A DNA stretch of 64,000 nucleotides from Henriciella sp. (GCA_021776655.1 JAJFFK010000023.1:124001-188000); one strand, 5' to 3'. Positions 27,635 to 35,844 are shown, counted from the stretch's first letter. Notes: generated from the sequence alone by a model not told the origin. Numbers and translations: made by a program.

Positions 27635-28162
27635 ATGTTCGACCGTTTCGACCCGTTACTGACAAGCTGGCGCTGGCCTGTGCTGGCGCTTGTCGCCGCT
27701 TTGGCAATGCTCGGGACGGCGCATGGGTTTGAGCATTTCGCCTATCTGTTGCCCTGCCCGCTCTGCTTGCGTCAGCGTGAGGTCTATTGGGCGACTGTCG
27801 CCGTCACCCTGACCGCGCTTGTCGTCTGGCGCGTTCGCCCGAACCGGCGGTTCATGTTGGCCTTCAATGTCATGATCGGTTTGATTTTCCTGACCGGATG
27901 TGTTGTTGCTGCGTATCATGCCGGGGTCGAGTGGAAGTTCTGGCCCGCCCCAACCGGATGCACCGGCGACGCTGTCGACATTGGCGCGATTGATTTCAGC
28001 GATCTGAACGCGCGCCATGCCGTCTCGTCTTGTGATGAGGCACCATGGACCTGGCTGGGCCTGTCAATGGCCGGTTGGAACGCGGTCGTGTCCATGTTCC
28101 TGGCCCTGATCAGCTTCCGCGCTGCGAGCCTTCACCGCGCCCGGCCGATCGGCACGGCTTAA
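27635..28162 (+). CDS. dsbB: Disulfide bond formation protein DsbB
   Basis: Four-span inner-membrane quinone-linked oxidase that re-oxidises DsbA. The first redox pair is in LLPCPLCLRQR at the start of span 2. The second periplasmic pair is formed by cysteines in TGCTGDAVD and VSSCDEAPW. ATG at 27635 (MFDRFDPLL) gives 175 residues, the usual family size; the longer frame from 27575 lacks support. Its end overlaps by 4 bp the end of the convergent DUF3429 gene. No dsbA is in the window. Confidence 0.92.
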   Translation: MFDRFDPLLTSWRWPVLALVAALAMLGTAHGFEHFAYLLPCPLCLRQREVYWATVAVTLTALVVWRVRPNRRFMLAFNVMIGLIFLTGCVVAAYHAGVEWKFWPAPTGCTGDAVDIGAIDFSDLNARHAVSSCDEAPWTWLGLSMAGWNAVVSMFLALISFRAASLHRARPIGTA

Positions 28163-28608
28163 GCTGATAGAAAGAACGCGGCAGCCAGGCTCGCCAGTGC
28201 CCCAATCGTTGGCCACAGGCGCAGACGCCGATACCAGATCGGCATCTCACCCGACAGCGCATCCAGCGAATAATAGAACACCAAGGCTGCCATCATCCCG
28301 ACAAACACCAACCGGTCTGGCCAGTTGAAATAGGCGATAACCAGGCCCCAGCCCATCAGAACACCAAAGGTCGATGGCGCAAGCTCGCCAAATCTTGGCT
28401 TGTCCCGGCGCGTCATCTCCGCGCCCCAGCGTATGCCGCCGAGAAAACTGACCACCAGCGCAGCATAAACGATCAGCCAGATGCCAGCTGTATTTGCCTG
28501 CGCGGGATCATCGCGCCAGACAATCATCGCGCCAGCCGAAACGAAAAACGGAATCAACCCGGCTGTCGTCAATGCGAGAGGAGCTTGTGGAGTCTTTAAT
28601 TTATACAT
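28159..28608 (-). CDS. DUF3429 membrane protein
   Basis: 149-residue protein with four to five hydrophobic segments, matching DUF3429 (function unknown): LTTAGLIPFFVSA at the start, and a middle SFLGGIRWGAEMTR that is the family signature. It is convergent with dsbB and overlaps its last 4 bp. It is divergent from the next membrane-protein gene, which starts 59 bp beyond its start. Confidence 0.85.
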   Translation of the reverse strand: MYKLKTPQAPLALTTAGLIPFFVSAGAMIVWRDDPAQANTAGIWLIVYAALVVSFLGGIRWGAEMTRRDKPRFGELAPSTFGVLMGWGLVIAYFNWPDRLVFVGMMAALVFYYSLDALSGEMPIWYRRLRLWPTIGALASLAAAFFLSA

Positions 28609-28667
28609 CGCAATCTACCTTCACGACATTCATCGCATATCAATTTCACCATGTTATTAACACGACC

Positions 28668-29270
28668 ATGCCAAGACGACTGATCACTTTATTGATTGCG
28701 TTATATGCAATCGCCTTTGCCTTTGGAGCAATGGCAGCGATCCGCTGGCCGAGCCTGATGCTGCTGGCGACCTTGATGCTCGAAGAGCAGCCAATGGCTG
28801 GGCTGGAAAACATCGACTGGCGACAAATCGGAATTGTCTATGGCGCGCCTTATTTCCTGGCCGCTTTATGCCTGTACGCCTCGGCAATAAGTCTTAACAA
28901 GCGCCGCAAAGGCGCGATGGCCTGGTATCTGATGGGCTGTATCGCAGGCTTTCCATGCGTGTTTCTGGTCGATTTTGAAGCCGGGTGGTGGCGTGATCCC
29001 AGCATTGGCGAGGGCGGGGTCGCCGGAGCGGCAGCAGCTGCTATCTTGCTCGCAATTGCGGTTTGGAACCTGCGGCGGCGGCGTCGAAAGCTGGTCAAAG
29101 CAGTGCAACCTCAACCGGCTGCAGCCGAGGCGATCATTGCCCCCCCGCCCGTCGAGCCAAAACCCAAGCGCACCCGTGTCTATCGTCCCGTGCCGGCCGC
29201 AATTGCCCGCCAACGCGCCCACTTTGCTGCCGAAGGGCGTCGTATGCTCGAGCGGCAAAGGCGGCGCTAG
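28668..29270 (+). CDS. Membrane protein with basic cytoplasmic tail, function unknown
   Basis: 200-residue protein with about four hydrophobic segments: ITLLIALYAIAFAFGAMAA at the start, APYFLAALCLYASAI, then a G/C-containing span, and AGAAAAAILLAIAVW. A tail rich in R, K, P and A (about 130-200) follows the last span. ATG at 28668 is preferred over a frame that begins inside the divergent gene, because the hydrophobic start follows it directly. I do not recognise a family. The tail composition suggests nucleic-acid or membrane-surface contact, which is only inference. Confidence 0.65.
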   Translation: MPRRLITLLIALYAIAFAFGAMAAIRWPSLMLLATLMLEEQPMAGLENIDWRQIGIVYGAPYFLAALCLYASAISLNKRRKGAMAWYLMGCIAGFPCVFLVDFEAGWWRDPSIGEGGVAGAAAAAILLAIAVWNLRRRRRKLVKAVQPQPAAAEAIIAPPPVEPKPKRTRVYRPVPAAIARQRAHFAAEGRRMLERQRRR

Positions 29271-29286
29271 AGCGCTTTCAGGTTTC

Positions 29287-29335
29287 GCGCCAAAGCGCGC
29301 GTCCGGTCGCAAGCGCGACCCGGCGCTCATGCGCC
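29287..29335. repeat. Three consecutive 4-base-loop hairpins
   Basis: GCGC-CAAA-GCGC (29287-29298), GGTCGC-AAGC-GCGACC (29305-29320) and GGCGC-TCAT-GCGCC (29322-29335) follow one another within 49 bases, just after the stop at 29270. Each stem is perfect and the stems are unrelated in sequence. It recalls the variable hairpins of arrays A-C but lacks their conserved boxes. Confidence 0.6.
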
Positions 29336-29496
29336 GCGCCCGTGCAGGCTCTTGCGCATGCAAGACATAGCTGTGAGCGAAAACGCCGCTAAGCCGATTT
29401 ATTCAAGTCAAACTCGATCAAATTTCATCGACTGACTTCACCGACTGATCAGGTCAAACTGTTAGATACATGGTTCGTGAACACCGGGAGATCGAC

Positions 29497-29895
29497 ATGG
29501 ATGTGAAGAAAGCCGCTGGCTTTGCCCTCGGATTGGTAGGCGCCGTCCTGATGTGGCAAACCGGCATTGCATTGGCCCAGTATTTCCACGCCAATGGCAC
29601 AGCACAATTCAGCCTGCTGCTGTTTGATCCGCAGCATTCGCTGCGAATGATCAGTGCCATGGCCGCCTTCCTGGCGGGCTTGGCTGCCCTGACTGAACGC
29701 GAAGGCGGGGCCTGGTTATCCGGCTTTGCAGCCGCGTTGTTACTGCTTGAAACATTAGCCTTGTTAGGCGGTCATGGATCGGTCTTCGCTTGGCAGAGTG
29801 AGGCGGTCTATCTGATCATCCTGACCAGCCTGTTTCTCACCATGGTCGTGGCAAAGAACACAGGCCGCCGGCAATCAGACCCCGTACCAACCTGA
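29497..29895 (+). CDS. Four-span small membrane protein, function unknown
   Basis: 132-residue protein with hydrophobic segments near 8-25, 48-65, 78-95 and 100-118. ATG at 29497 has GGGAG 7 bases upstream. No family recognised. Its layout (span, aromatic stretch, LLFDPQHSLRMISAMAAF, spans) resembles the next gene product, which has LFEPPSGILQLAGSAL at the same place, so the two may be distant tandem paralogues. Confidence 0.65.
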   Translation: MDVKKAAGFALGLVGAVLMWQTGIALAQYFHANGTAQFSLLLFDPQHSLRMISAMAAFLAGLAALTEREGGAWLSGFAAALLLLETLALLGGHGSVFAWQSEAVYLIILTSLFLTMVVAKNTGRRQSDPVPT

Positions 29896-29964
29896 TCGGC
29901 GCGTAATAAACTTGCGAAGCTCGTCAAGTTAGGGCTTCATGGGTAGCGAGTAGGGAGTAAACCG

Positions 29965-30330
29965 ATGGTGTTACGGCGACTGGCAGCTTTGGTCATATTT
30001 GGCATCGGGGCATTCCTGCTCTACCGCGTGGTTGATGCCGCTAGCGCCTATTCTGCGCGCGGCGGGGACTTTGCAGGTTATCTGTTTGAGCCGCCGAGCG
30101 GGATATTGCAGCTGGCCGGGTCAGCCTTGATGGTGGTTGGCGGGCTGCTTGGCGCGCTACGGATCAAGGGCGGTGCAATCACCGGGCTGGTCGGATCACT
30201 GATCATTGCGGCTTTAGGCGCACTTCTGCTCAGCTCGACATCCGACATCCAGGTCGGATTGGACGAAGCGCTGTACGCGATGGCTGGTATTTTGCTGAGC
30301 TTTTTGATCCTGACCCTGCGCCGGGTCTGA
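29965..30330 (+). CDS. Small membrane protein, possible paralogue of the upstream gene
   Basis: 121-residue protein with four hydrophobic segments (about 4-22, 48-64, 72-89, 103-117) and little soluble sequence. No family recognised. It follows the preceding membrane-protein gene by 69 bp. The conserved arrangement LFEP...LAGSALMVVGGLLGAL resembles its neighbour's LFDP...AFLAGLAAL. Repeat array C begins 7 bp after its stop. Confidence 0.65.
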   Translation: MVLRRLAALVIFGIGAFLLYRVVDAASAYSARGGDFAGYLFEPPSGILQLAGSALMVVGGLLGALRIKGGAITGLVGSLIIAALGALLLSSTSDIQVGLDEALYAMAGILLSFLILTLRRV

Positions 30331-30337
30331 ATTTTAC

Positions 30338-30792
30338 GAGGCTTTGTCTTGCCCCGCGCTAAGACGCTTCGCGTCACGCGGTGCGAAGCGGGTTCCGTAT
30401 CGGGCTTCGCCCTCACCCACGGGTGTCATGAACCGGGCTCAGGGCTGTTTTGTGTTCGGCATGTCCGGTCTCTGGGCTACACTCACCTTGTCATCCCGGA
30501 ATCCGCCCTTGCGGATATCCGGGACCCAGGGACGCTTTGCACTGGGTCCCGGATCGCTTCGCGTCCGGGATGACAAAGCTAAAGAGGGAGAGAAAAACAG
30601 CCCTGAGCCCGGTTCATGTGAGCGGCAAAGCCGCGATACGGAACCTGCTGTCCCGCGTGGTGCGAAGCACCTTAGCGCGGGAGAAAACCAGAGCCCTGAG
30701 CCCGGTTCATGACACCCGTGGGCGCGGAGGCGAAGCCGGAGCGGGTGACCCGCTTGGCGAAGCGTGCCCGTCAGGGCTTAGCTTCGCAAAAT
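30338..30792. repeat. Mosaic palindromic repeat array C
   Basis: One inverted unit, a central 89-bp palindrome (30488-30576) and two direct units fill most of the gene-free region before lpdA. Variable hairpins include ACGC-TTC-GCGT in the first unit and GCGGC-AAA-GCCGC (30622-30634); GTGC-GAA-GCAC is shared with array A. Conserved boxes (CCGGTTCATG, CGGAACCTGCTGTCCCGCG, TTAGCGCGGGAGAAAAC) are almost identical to array A. From 30793 to 30917 I see only the short lpdA leader. Short open frames inside the array are judged spurious. Confidence 0.85.
30488..30576. repeat. 89-bp central palindrome of array C
   Basis: Second copy of the TTGTCATCCCGGA...TCCGGGATGACAA palindrome (the other is at 4789-4877), of equal length. 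The internal hairpin is CCGC-CCTT-GCGG where the other copy has TTTGC-GCCA-GCAAA. Confidence 0.85.
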
Positions 30793-30917
30793 CAAAGCAC
30801 AAGGCTTGGAGAAAACACCTTGTTTCAGAATCACACCGTAAAAGGGTGGATTTGCGCAGGTTTGGAACTTAGATTACAGGCCAAACCAGCAAGCTTTTCA
30901 AACAGGTGAAATCGACC

Positions 30918-32321
30918 ATGGCAGAACCCTTTGATGTCGTCATAATCGGCGGTGGCCCCGGCGGCTATAATTGTGCTATTCGGGCCGGCCAACTGGGTTT
31001 GAAAACCGTCTGTGTCGAAATGGCGGAGACGCTTGGCGGCACCTGCCTGAATGTCGGCTGTATTCCGTCCAAGGCCCTACTGCATGCCTCAGAAGCCTTT
31101 GCCGCTGCAAAAAATGATTTCCCGGCCATGGGCATCAAGACCGGTAAGCTTGACGTCGATCTCGATCAGATGATGGCGCAAAAGGCCGAGACTGTTAAAG
31201 GCCTGACCCAGGGCGTCGCCTTTTTGCTCAAGAAGAACAAGGTGACCCATATTCAGGGCAAGGGACAAATAACCGGGCCCGGTAAAGTGACCGTCACTGA
31301 CGCCGATGGCAAAACCCAGACCCTCGACACCAAGCATATTGTCATCGCCACCGGATCGCAGCCTTCCACCCTGCCCGGCATCGAGATTGACGAGGAACGG
31401 ATCGTCACCAATACCGGCGCGCTGAGCCTGAAAGCGATCCCGAAAAAGCTGGTCCTGATCGGCGCTGGCGTGATCGGCCTCGAAATGGGTCAGGTCTGGT
31501 CGCGGCTTGGCGCGGATGTGACGGTGATTGAATATCTCGACCGCATCCTGCCCGGCACCGACAATGAGGTGGCCAGAGAAGCGCGGAAAATCTTCAAGCA
31601 ACAAGGTCTGACTTTCAAACTGAGCACCAAGGTCACCGGCGTTGAAAAACTCAAAACCAAGCTCAAAGTGACAACCGAGCCTGCCAAAGGCGGCGCGGCC
31701 GAAACCCTCGACGCCGATATCGTCATCGTCGCGATTGGCCGGCAGCCTTATACTGAAGGCCTCGGACTGGAAAGTGTTGGCGGCAAGACGGACCGGCGCG
31801 GGGTTATTGAGACCACCAATCATTTCACCGTCGCCCCCGGCGTCTGGGCGATTGGCGACTGTATTGAAGGCCCGATGCTCGCCCACAAGGCCGAGGATGA
31901 TGGCGCAGCAGTGGCCGAACTGATCGCGGGCAAAGCCGGACATGTCGATTACAATCTGGTCCCCGGCGTGGTCTATACCAATCCGGAAATTGCCTCAGTC
32001 GGCCAAACCGAAGAGCAACTCAAAGACGCCGGCATCAACTACAAGAAGGGCAAGTTTCCCTTCATGGCCAATTCCCGTGCCCGGACCAATCATGAGACGC
32101 TCGGCTTTGTGAAAATCCTCACCGAGGAAGGCACTGACCGGATTCTTGGCGCGCATATGATCGGCGCTGGCGTCGGTGAAATGATTGGCGAGATTTGTGT
32201 CGCGATGGAATTTGGCGCCTCATCTGAAGATATCGCGCGCACCTGTCACGCGCACCCAACCAAGTCAGAGGCGATCCGGCAAGCCGCGATGGGGGTCGAA
32301 GGCTGGACCATGCAAATGTGA
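30918..32321 (+). CDS. lpdA: Dihydrolipoyl dehydrogenase (E3)
   Basis: Flavoprotein that re-oxidises lipoamide in pyruvate, 2-oxoglutarate and glycine-cleavage complexes. FAD-binding motif VVIIGGGPGGYNCAI at the start; redox disulfide GGTC43-LNVG-C48; NAD-binding LIGAGVIGLEMG; second FAD motif GVWAIGDCIEGPMLAHKAEDDG; catalytic HAHPTKSE near the C-terminus. Length 467. ATG at 30918 is preferred to the GTG at 30906, since AGGTGA lies upstream of it and the family begins there. No E1/E2 genes are beside it. Confidence 0.96.
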   Translation: MAEPFDVVIIGGGPGGYNCAIRAGQLGLKTVCVEMAETLGGTCLNVGCIPSKALLHASEAFAAAKNDFPAMGIKTGKLDVDLDQMMAQKAETVKGLTQGVAFLLKKNKVTHIQGKGQITGPGKVTVTDADGKTQTLDTKHIVIATGSQPSTLPGIEIDEERIVTNTGALSLKAIPKKLVLIGAGVIGLEMGQVWSRLGADVTVIEYLDRILPGTDNEVAREARKIFKQQGLTFKLSTKVTGVEKLKTKLKVTTEPAKGGAAETLDADIVIVAIGRQPYTEGLGLESVGGKTDRRGVIETTNHFTVAPGVWAIGDCIEGPMLAHKAEDDGAAVAELIAGKAGHVDYNLVPGVVYTNPEIASVGQTEEQLKDAGINYKKGKFPFMANSRARTNHETLGFVKILTEEGTDRILGAHMIGAGVGEMIGEICVAMEFGASSEDIARTCHAHPTKSEAIRQAAMGVEGWTMQM

Positions 32322-32416
32322 CCTGATCTGGTAAGAAAAGCCAAAACAGAGGACTTGCACCACGCCGCTATCAAGCGCTCATCATACACTGATCCAACAC
32401 TTATAAGGCGCAGATC

Positions 32417-33028
32417 ATGCAATCAAAAAGCCTGTTTTCGACCCTGGTTCATGGCGCAACTCTGCCCGCCGAAGCGGTGATTGACGACCTGGAATCGGCC
32501 TGCTGGATGCTCGAAGATGGCGACACAGCCGGGCAGGACTGGTGCGCGGCAGAAGGCTATCCCGGCTATACATCTTACGCCTCTTTGAACGACCTGCAAA
32601 CCCGCGCGACAGCCTTTGCTGATCTGGTGCAAGTACTTGATATAGAAGCAAAAATCATTGCCGAAAAGCTGCACTGGGATCTCGGCACCGCGCAGCTCCA
32701 GTGTGACAGTCTTTGGGTCAATATCCTTGGCGAGGGCGGCGCTCATTCAGGCCATATTCACCCCAATAGCGTCCTGTCCGGTACGGTCTATATCGCCATG
32801 CCAGAGCGCGCCGGACGCCTGAAAATAGAAGACCCGCGCTTACCCTTGATGATGGCCGCACCCAAGCTCAAACCCGATGCGTCGGACGATCGGAAACGGT
32901 TCCATTATATTGAGCCAAAACAAGGTGATATACTGATCTGGGAGAGCTGGCTACGCCATGAAGTGACGGCAAACCAGAGCGAAGATCCACGCATCTCAAT
33001 CAGCTTCAACTACTCGTTGAACGACTGA
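32417..33028 (+). CDS. Putative 2OG-Fe(II) oxygenase, TIGR02466 type
   Basis: 203-residue protein of the TIGR02466 family, placed in the 2-oxoglutarate/Fe(II) dioxygenase clan. The iron-binding region is GAHSGHIHPNSVLSGTVYI. The C-terminal strand is WESWLRHEVTANQ...RISISFNYSL, where H and R match the distal ligand and 2OG-binding positions. Substrate unknown. It stands alone between lpdA and a convergent secreted-protein gene. Confidence 0.78.
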   Translation: MQSKSLFSTLVHGATLPAEAVIDDLESACWMLEDGDTAGQDWCAAEGYPGYTSYASLNDLQTRATAFADLVQVLDIEAKIIAEKLHWDLGTAQLQCDSLWVNILGEGGAHSGHIHPNSVLSGTVYIAMPERAGRLKIEDPRLPLMMAAPKLKPDASDDRKRFHYIEPKQGDILIWESWLRHEVTANQSEDPRISISFNYSLND

Positions 33029-33031
33029 GAT

Positions 33032-33649
33032 CTACTCAATCCGAATTACATTATAGCTGTGTTTTGAGGCGTCATCAAAGCGGATGCGAATGGCTCCGGT
33101 CATTGACCGTTTCACAACAGCGCCTGCAGGAAGCGTCGGCGGCGCGGTGATTTCCTCGACCCGAATTTGCCGCCAAACATGGCCGTCAGATGTCGTAAAG
33201 AAATGCCGTCCCACCTTGTTTCGCTGAATGCGAGTGACAGAGACCGGGAATGAATTTGGTTGCTTTTCTCTATTCCCATCCGAGCCAAGCTTCAGGCTGA
33301 TACTTGGGACCCACGAGGGCAGAAGCCGTCGCCGTCCTGGCTCATCTACAGCCTCCGCCGATGCGGTTTGAACAGCCTCACTCGAACTCTCAGCTACGGC
33401 TGGTTCAGCCGTCGCGACAACAGTTGGCGGACTGACAACCGCAACTTCAGGTGCGGCCACAGGGGCAGAAAGCGCCTGTGAAACCTGCGCAGCTGCCGCT
33501 TCATAGCAGGCCAGCTTTTCCGTCGGATCCGTCAGCGTTTGACATGCAACGACGCCCTCCGAAGCGGAGCGAACATCCTGCGCACTAGCGGCTCCAATCG
33601 CGACTGAACTCAATGCAAACGCTGCGGCAAACCGTGTTACAAGTTTCAT
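33032..33649 (-). CDS. Secreted hypothetical protein with CYE motif
   Basis: About 205 residues. Signal peptide 1-23 ends ASA. It is followed by VVACQTLTDPTEKLACYEAAA, a cysteine-pair pattern (C..L.D...RLACYD-like) seen in many small periplasmic proteins. A long A/V/P/S-rich linker comes next, then a C-terminal domain (about 125-205) with NSFPVSVTRIQRNKVGRHFF and GHVWRQIRVEEI, probably a small beta domain. ATG at 33649 is preferred over the GTG before it. The gene ends 3 bp from the convergent TIGR02466 gene. Function unknown. Confidence 0.75.
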   Translation of the reverse strand: MKLVTRFAAAFALSSVAIGAASAQDVRSASEGVVACQTLTDPTEKLACYEAAAAQVSQALSAPVAAPEVAVVSPPTVVATAEPAVAESSSEAVQTASAEAVDEPGRRRLLPSWVPSISLKLGSDGNREKQPNSFPVSVTRIQRNKVGRHFFTTSDGHVWRQIRVEEITAPPTLPAGAVVKRSMTGAIRIRFDDASKHSYNVIRIE

Positions 33650-33792
33650 CACTATCTCACTACCCGTTACAACAGCCTCTTATTAAGCACCCACGCGCCT
33701 TCGCGCCAAGCAAGAAACGCTGCTTGACGAAAGTGTTACATTCGTTCACCGCAACCAGCATATTCGAAAACATCAAAATGAAGACCCCTCCC

Positions 33793-34326
33793 ATGGACAT
33801 GAGAAAAATCAAAACCGGCGAAAACCCGCCTGACGACATCAATGTAATCGTTGAGGTCCCGCTTGGCGGCGACCCAATTAAATATGAGATTCACAAAGAT
33901 TCCGGTGCCATGTTTGTTGATCGTTATCTGTACACAGAAATGCGCTATCCGTGTAATTACGGCTTCGTTCCGCACACGTTGAGCCTTGATGGCGATGCGA
34001 TCGATGTCATGGTTGTCGGCAACCGCCCGCTAGTACCGGGATGCGTTGTGCGCGCCCGCCCGGTTGGCGTCCTGATGATGACTGACGATAAGGGCCCAGA
34101 CGAGAAAATCCTGGCTGTGCCACACCCTAATTTGACAGCCTATTACGACAAGATCGCGACCTATCACGATCTGCCAAATATCCTGGTCGATAAGATCACG
34201 CACTTCTTCACCCACTATAAGGACCTCGAAAAAGGCAAGTGGAGTAATGTCGAAGGTTGGGCCGGTATCGAGAAAGCGAGAGAATTGATCGCAACCGCAG
34301 TGGACCGCGCGCCCAGCGCCGATTGA
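33793..34326 (+). CDS. ppa: Inorganic pyrophosphatase (family I)
   Basis: Cytoplasmic enzyme that hydrolyses pyrophosphate and pulls biosynthetic reactions forward. 177 residues. The start MDMRKIKTGENPPDDINV matches the family N-terminus; an in-frame ATG at 33778 is an alternative, and neither has a clear ribosome site. The active-site signature DGDAIDVMVV is present, as is the metal-binding YPCNYGFVPHT region and KWSNVEGW near the end. It stands in front of kdsA, whose pathway consumes CTP and releases pyrophosphate at the KdsB step. Confidence 0.93.
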   Translation: MDMRKIKTGENPPDDINVIVEVPLGGDPIKYEIHKDSGAMFVDRYLYTEMRYPCNYGFVPHTLSLDGDAIDVMVVGNRPLVPGCVVRARPVGVLMMTDDKGPDEKILAVPHPNLTAYYDKIATYHDLPNILVDKITHFFTHYKDLEKGKWSNVEGWAGIEKARELIATAVDRAPSAD

Positions 34327-34365
34327 GTTTGATGCGTGCGGCGCAGCAACAGGAGGACACCCGAT

Positions 34366-35214
34366 ATGACCACACATTCTTTGGCGGCTTTCAACTGGGC
34401 AATCGGAACCGGCCAGCCGCTCGGCGTGATCGCTGGGGTGAACGTATTGGAAAGCCGCGATCTGGCTTTCACGGTTGCCACGCAGCTCAAATCTGTCTGC
34501 CAGGAACTGGGCTTGCCTTTTGCGTTCAAGGCGAGTTTTGACAAGGCGAACCGCTCCTCAATCACCTCTTATCGCGGGCCAGGCCTTGAGCCGGGGTTGG
34601 AGATATTGCGGGCGATCAAGGCCGACCTGAATATACCGATATGCACCGATCTGCACGAGATTGAGCAGGTCGAGCCGGTCGCGGCCGTCGCCGATATTGT
34701 TCAGATACCAGCCTTTCTTTGTCGCCAAACTGATTTAGTCGTGGCCGTCGCCAAAGCGACGTCGGCGCAAGGCGGGATCGTACAAGTCAAAAAAGCGCAG
34801 TTTCTGGCCCCCTGGGACACCAGCAATATCGTCGCAAAAATCGCCGAAGCAGCGCCGGATGCGCGGGTCATTCTGTGTGAGCGTGGCACCAGTTTTGGTT
34901 ACAATAATCTGATTGTGGATATGCTTGGGATCGAACAGATGAAGTCACTTGGTTGTCCAGTGACGATTGATGCGACCCATGCTGTACAACTGCCTGGCGC
35001 TGACCCACGCACGGCCGGTGCCTCCACCGGCGGACGCCGCGACGGGGTTTCGGTCATCGCCCGTTCGGCCATTGCCGCTGGTGCAGATGGTGTTTTCCTC
35101 GAGTTTCACACCGATCCTGATAAAGCACTATGCGACGGACCTAGCTGCCTCCCCTTGAGCGCCGCGAAACCATTATTGAGTGACCTCAAAGCCATCCATC
35201 AGATTGTCCAGTGA
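34366..35214 (+). CDS. kdsA: 3-deoxy-8-phosphooctulonate synthase KdsA
   Basis: Condenses PEP with arabinose 5-phosphate to Kdo-8-phosphate, the first committed Kdo step for LPS inner core. 282 residues. Family motifs: FKASFDKANRSS, GLEPGLEILRAIKADL, then the substrate loop VQVKKAQFLAPWD, CERGTSFGYNNLIVDM and DATHAVQLPG. AGGAGG sits 10 bases before ATG 34366, fixing the start. The stop overlaps a possible GTG start of the histidine phosphatase, indicating an operon. Confidence 0.96.
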   Translation: MTTHSLAAFNWAIGTGQPLGVIAGVNVLESRDLAFTVATQLKSVCQELGLPFAFKASFDKANRSSITSYRGPGLEPGLEILRAIKADLNIPICTDLHEIEQVEPVAAVADIVQIPAFLCRQTDLVVAVAKATSAQGGIVQVKKAQFLAPWDTSNIVAKIAEAAPDARVILCERGTSFGYNNLIVDMLGIEQMKSLGCPVTIDATHAVQLPGADPRTAGASTGGRRDGVSVIARSAIAAGADGVFLEFHTDPDKALCDGPSCLPLSAAKPLLSDLKAIHQIVQ

Positions 35215-35225
35215 GCCCTCAGGCG

Positions 35226-35843
35226 ATGACCAGAACCGTCTATATCGTTCGCCATGGCAATACGTTTGACAAGGGTGATGTGGTCACCCGTGTTGGTGCG
35301 CGTACGGACCTGCCTTTGTCGCGCTCAGGGCGAATTCAAGTTGCAAAGCTCGCAAGCCACCTCGCCGATCTTGGCCTCAACTTCACCCGCGTTCTCTCAA
35401 GTCCCCTTAGCCGCACCCTGCAAACGGCCGAGGCCGTCATTTCGGCGCAGGATAGCGGTGCCGGTATTGAGCTTTGCGAGTTTCTTCGCGAAATTGATTA
35501 CGGCATAGATGAGAACCGACCCGAAGCAGAAGTGATCGCTAGAATAGGCCGAAATGCGCTTGATCTGTGGGAACAATCCGCAGTGGTTCCTGAAGGATGG
35601 AAGTTGGATACGGTGCGGCTTATCCAGGCGTGGAGGTCCTGTTTCAAACACATCGCGTCGAGCCCAAAATCAGGTCCAGCACTGATTGTCACGTCGAACG
35701 GCATTGCGCGGTTTGCGCTGCAACTCGCCAGCCAAGATGGCCATGCAGGCCATGCGCTCAAACTCGCAACTGCGGCTTATGGGGTGCTGGATATCAGCGC
35801 CGACGGCAACGTCACCGTACGCGACTGGAATTGCCGCGCTTAG
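35226..35843 (+). CDS. Histidine-phosphatase-fold protein in the Kdo block
   Basis: About 205 residues of the phosphoglycerate-mutase-like superfamily. The phospho-acceptor histidine is in VYIVRHGNT, and the arginine and acid positions are in LSSPLSRTLQTAE and REIDYG. The usual second catalytic histidine (S-H-G) is replaced: the sequence reads VTSNGIARF at 35688-35714. ATG 35226 is used; a GTG at 35211 overlapping the kdsA stop is equally possible. Its place between kdsA and kdsB suggests action on Kdo-8-phosphate in place of KdsC, but that is inference. Confidence 0.82.
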   Translation: MTRTVYIVRHGNTFDKGDVVTRVGARTDLPLSRSGRIQVAKLASHLADLGLNFTRVLSSPLSRTLQTAEAVISAQDSGAGIELCEFLREIDYGIDENRPEAEVIARIGRNALDLWEQSAVVPEGWKLDTVRLIQAWRSCFKHIASSPKSGPALIVTSNGIARFALQLASQDGHAGHALKLATAAYGVLDISADGNVTVRDWNCRA

Positions 35844-35844
35844 A

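Noticed and set aside
31089-31943. 284-codon open frame on the minus strand
   Set aside because: Antisense shadow of lpdA, whose FAD, NAD and disulfide motifs are intact on the plus strand.
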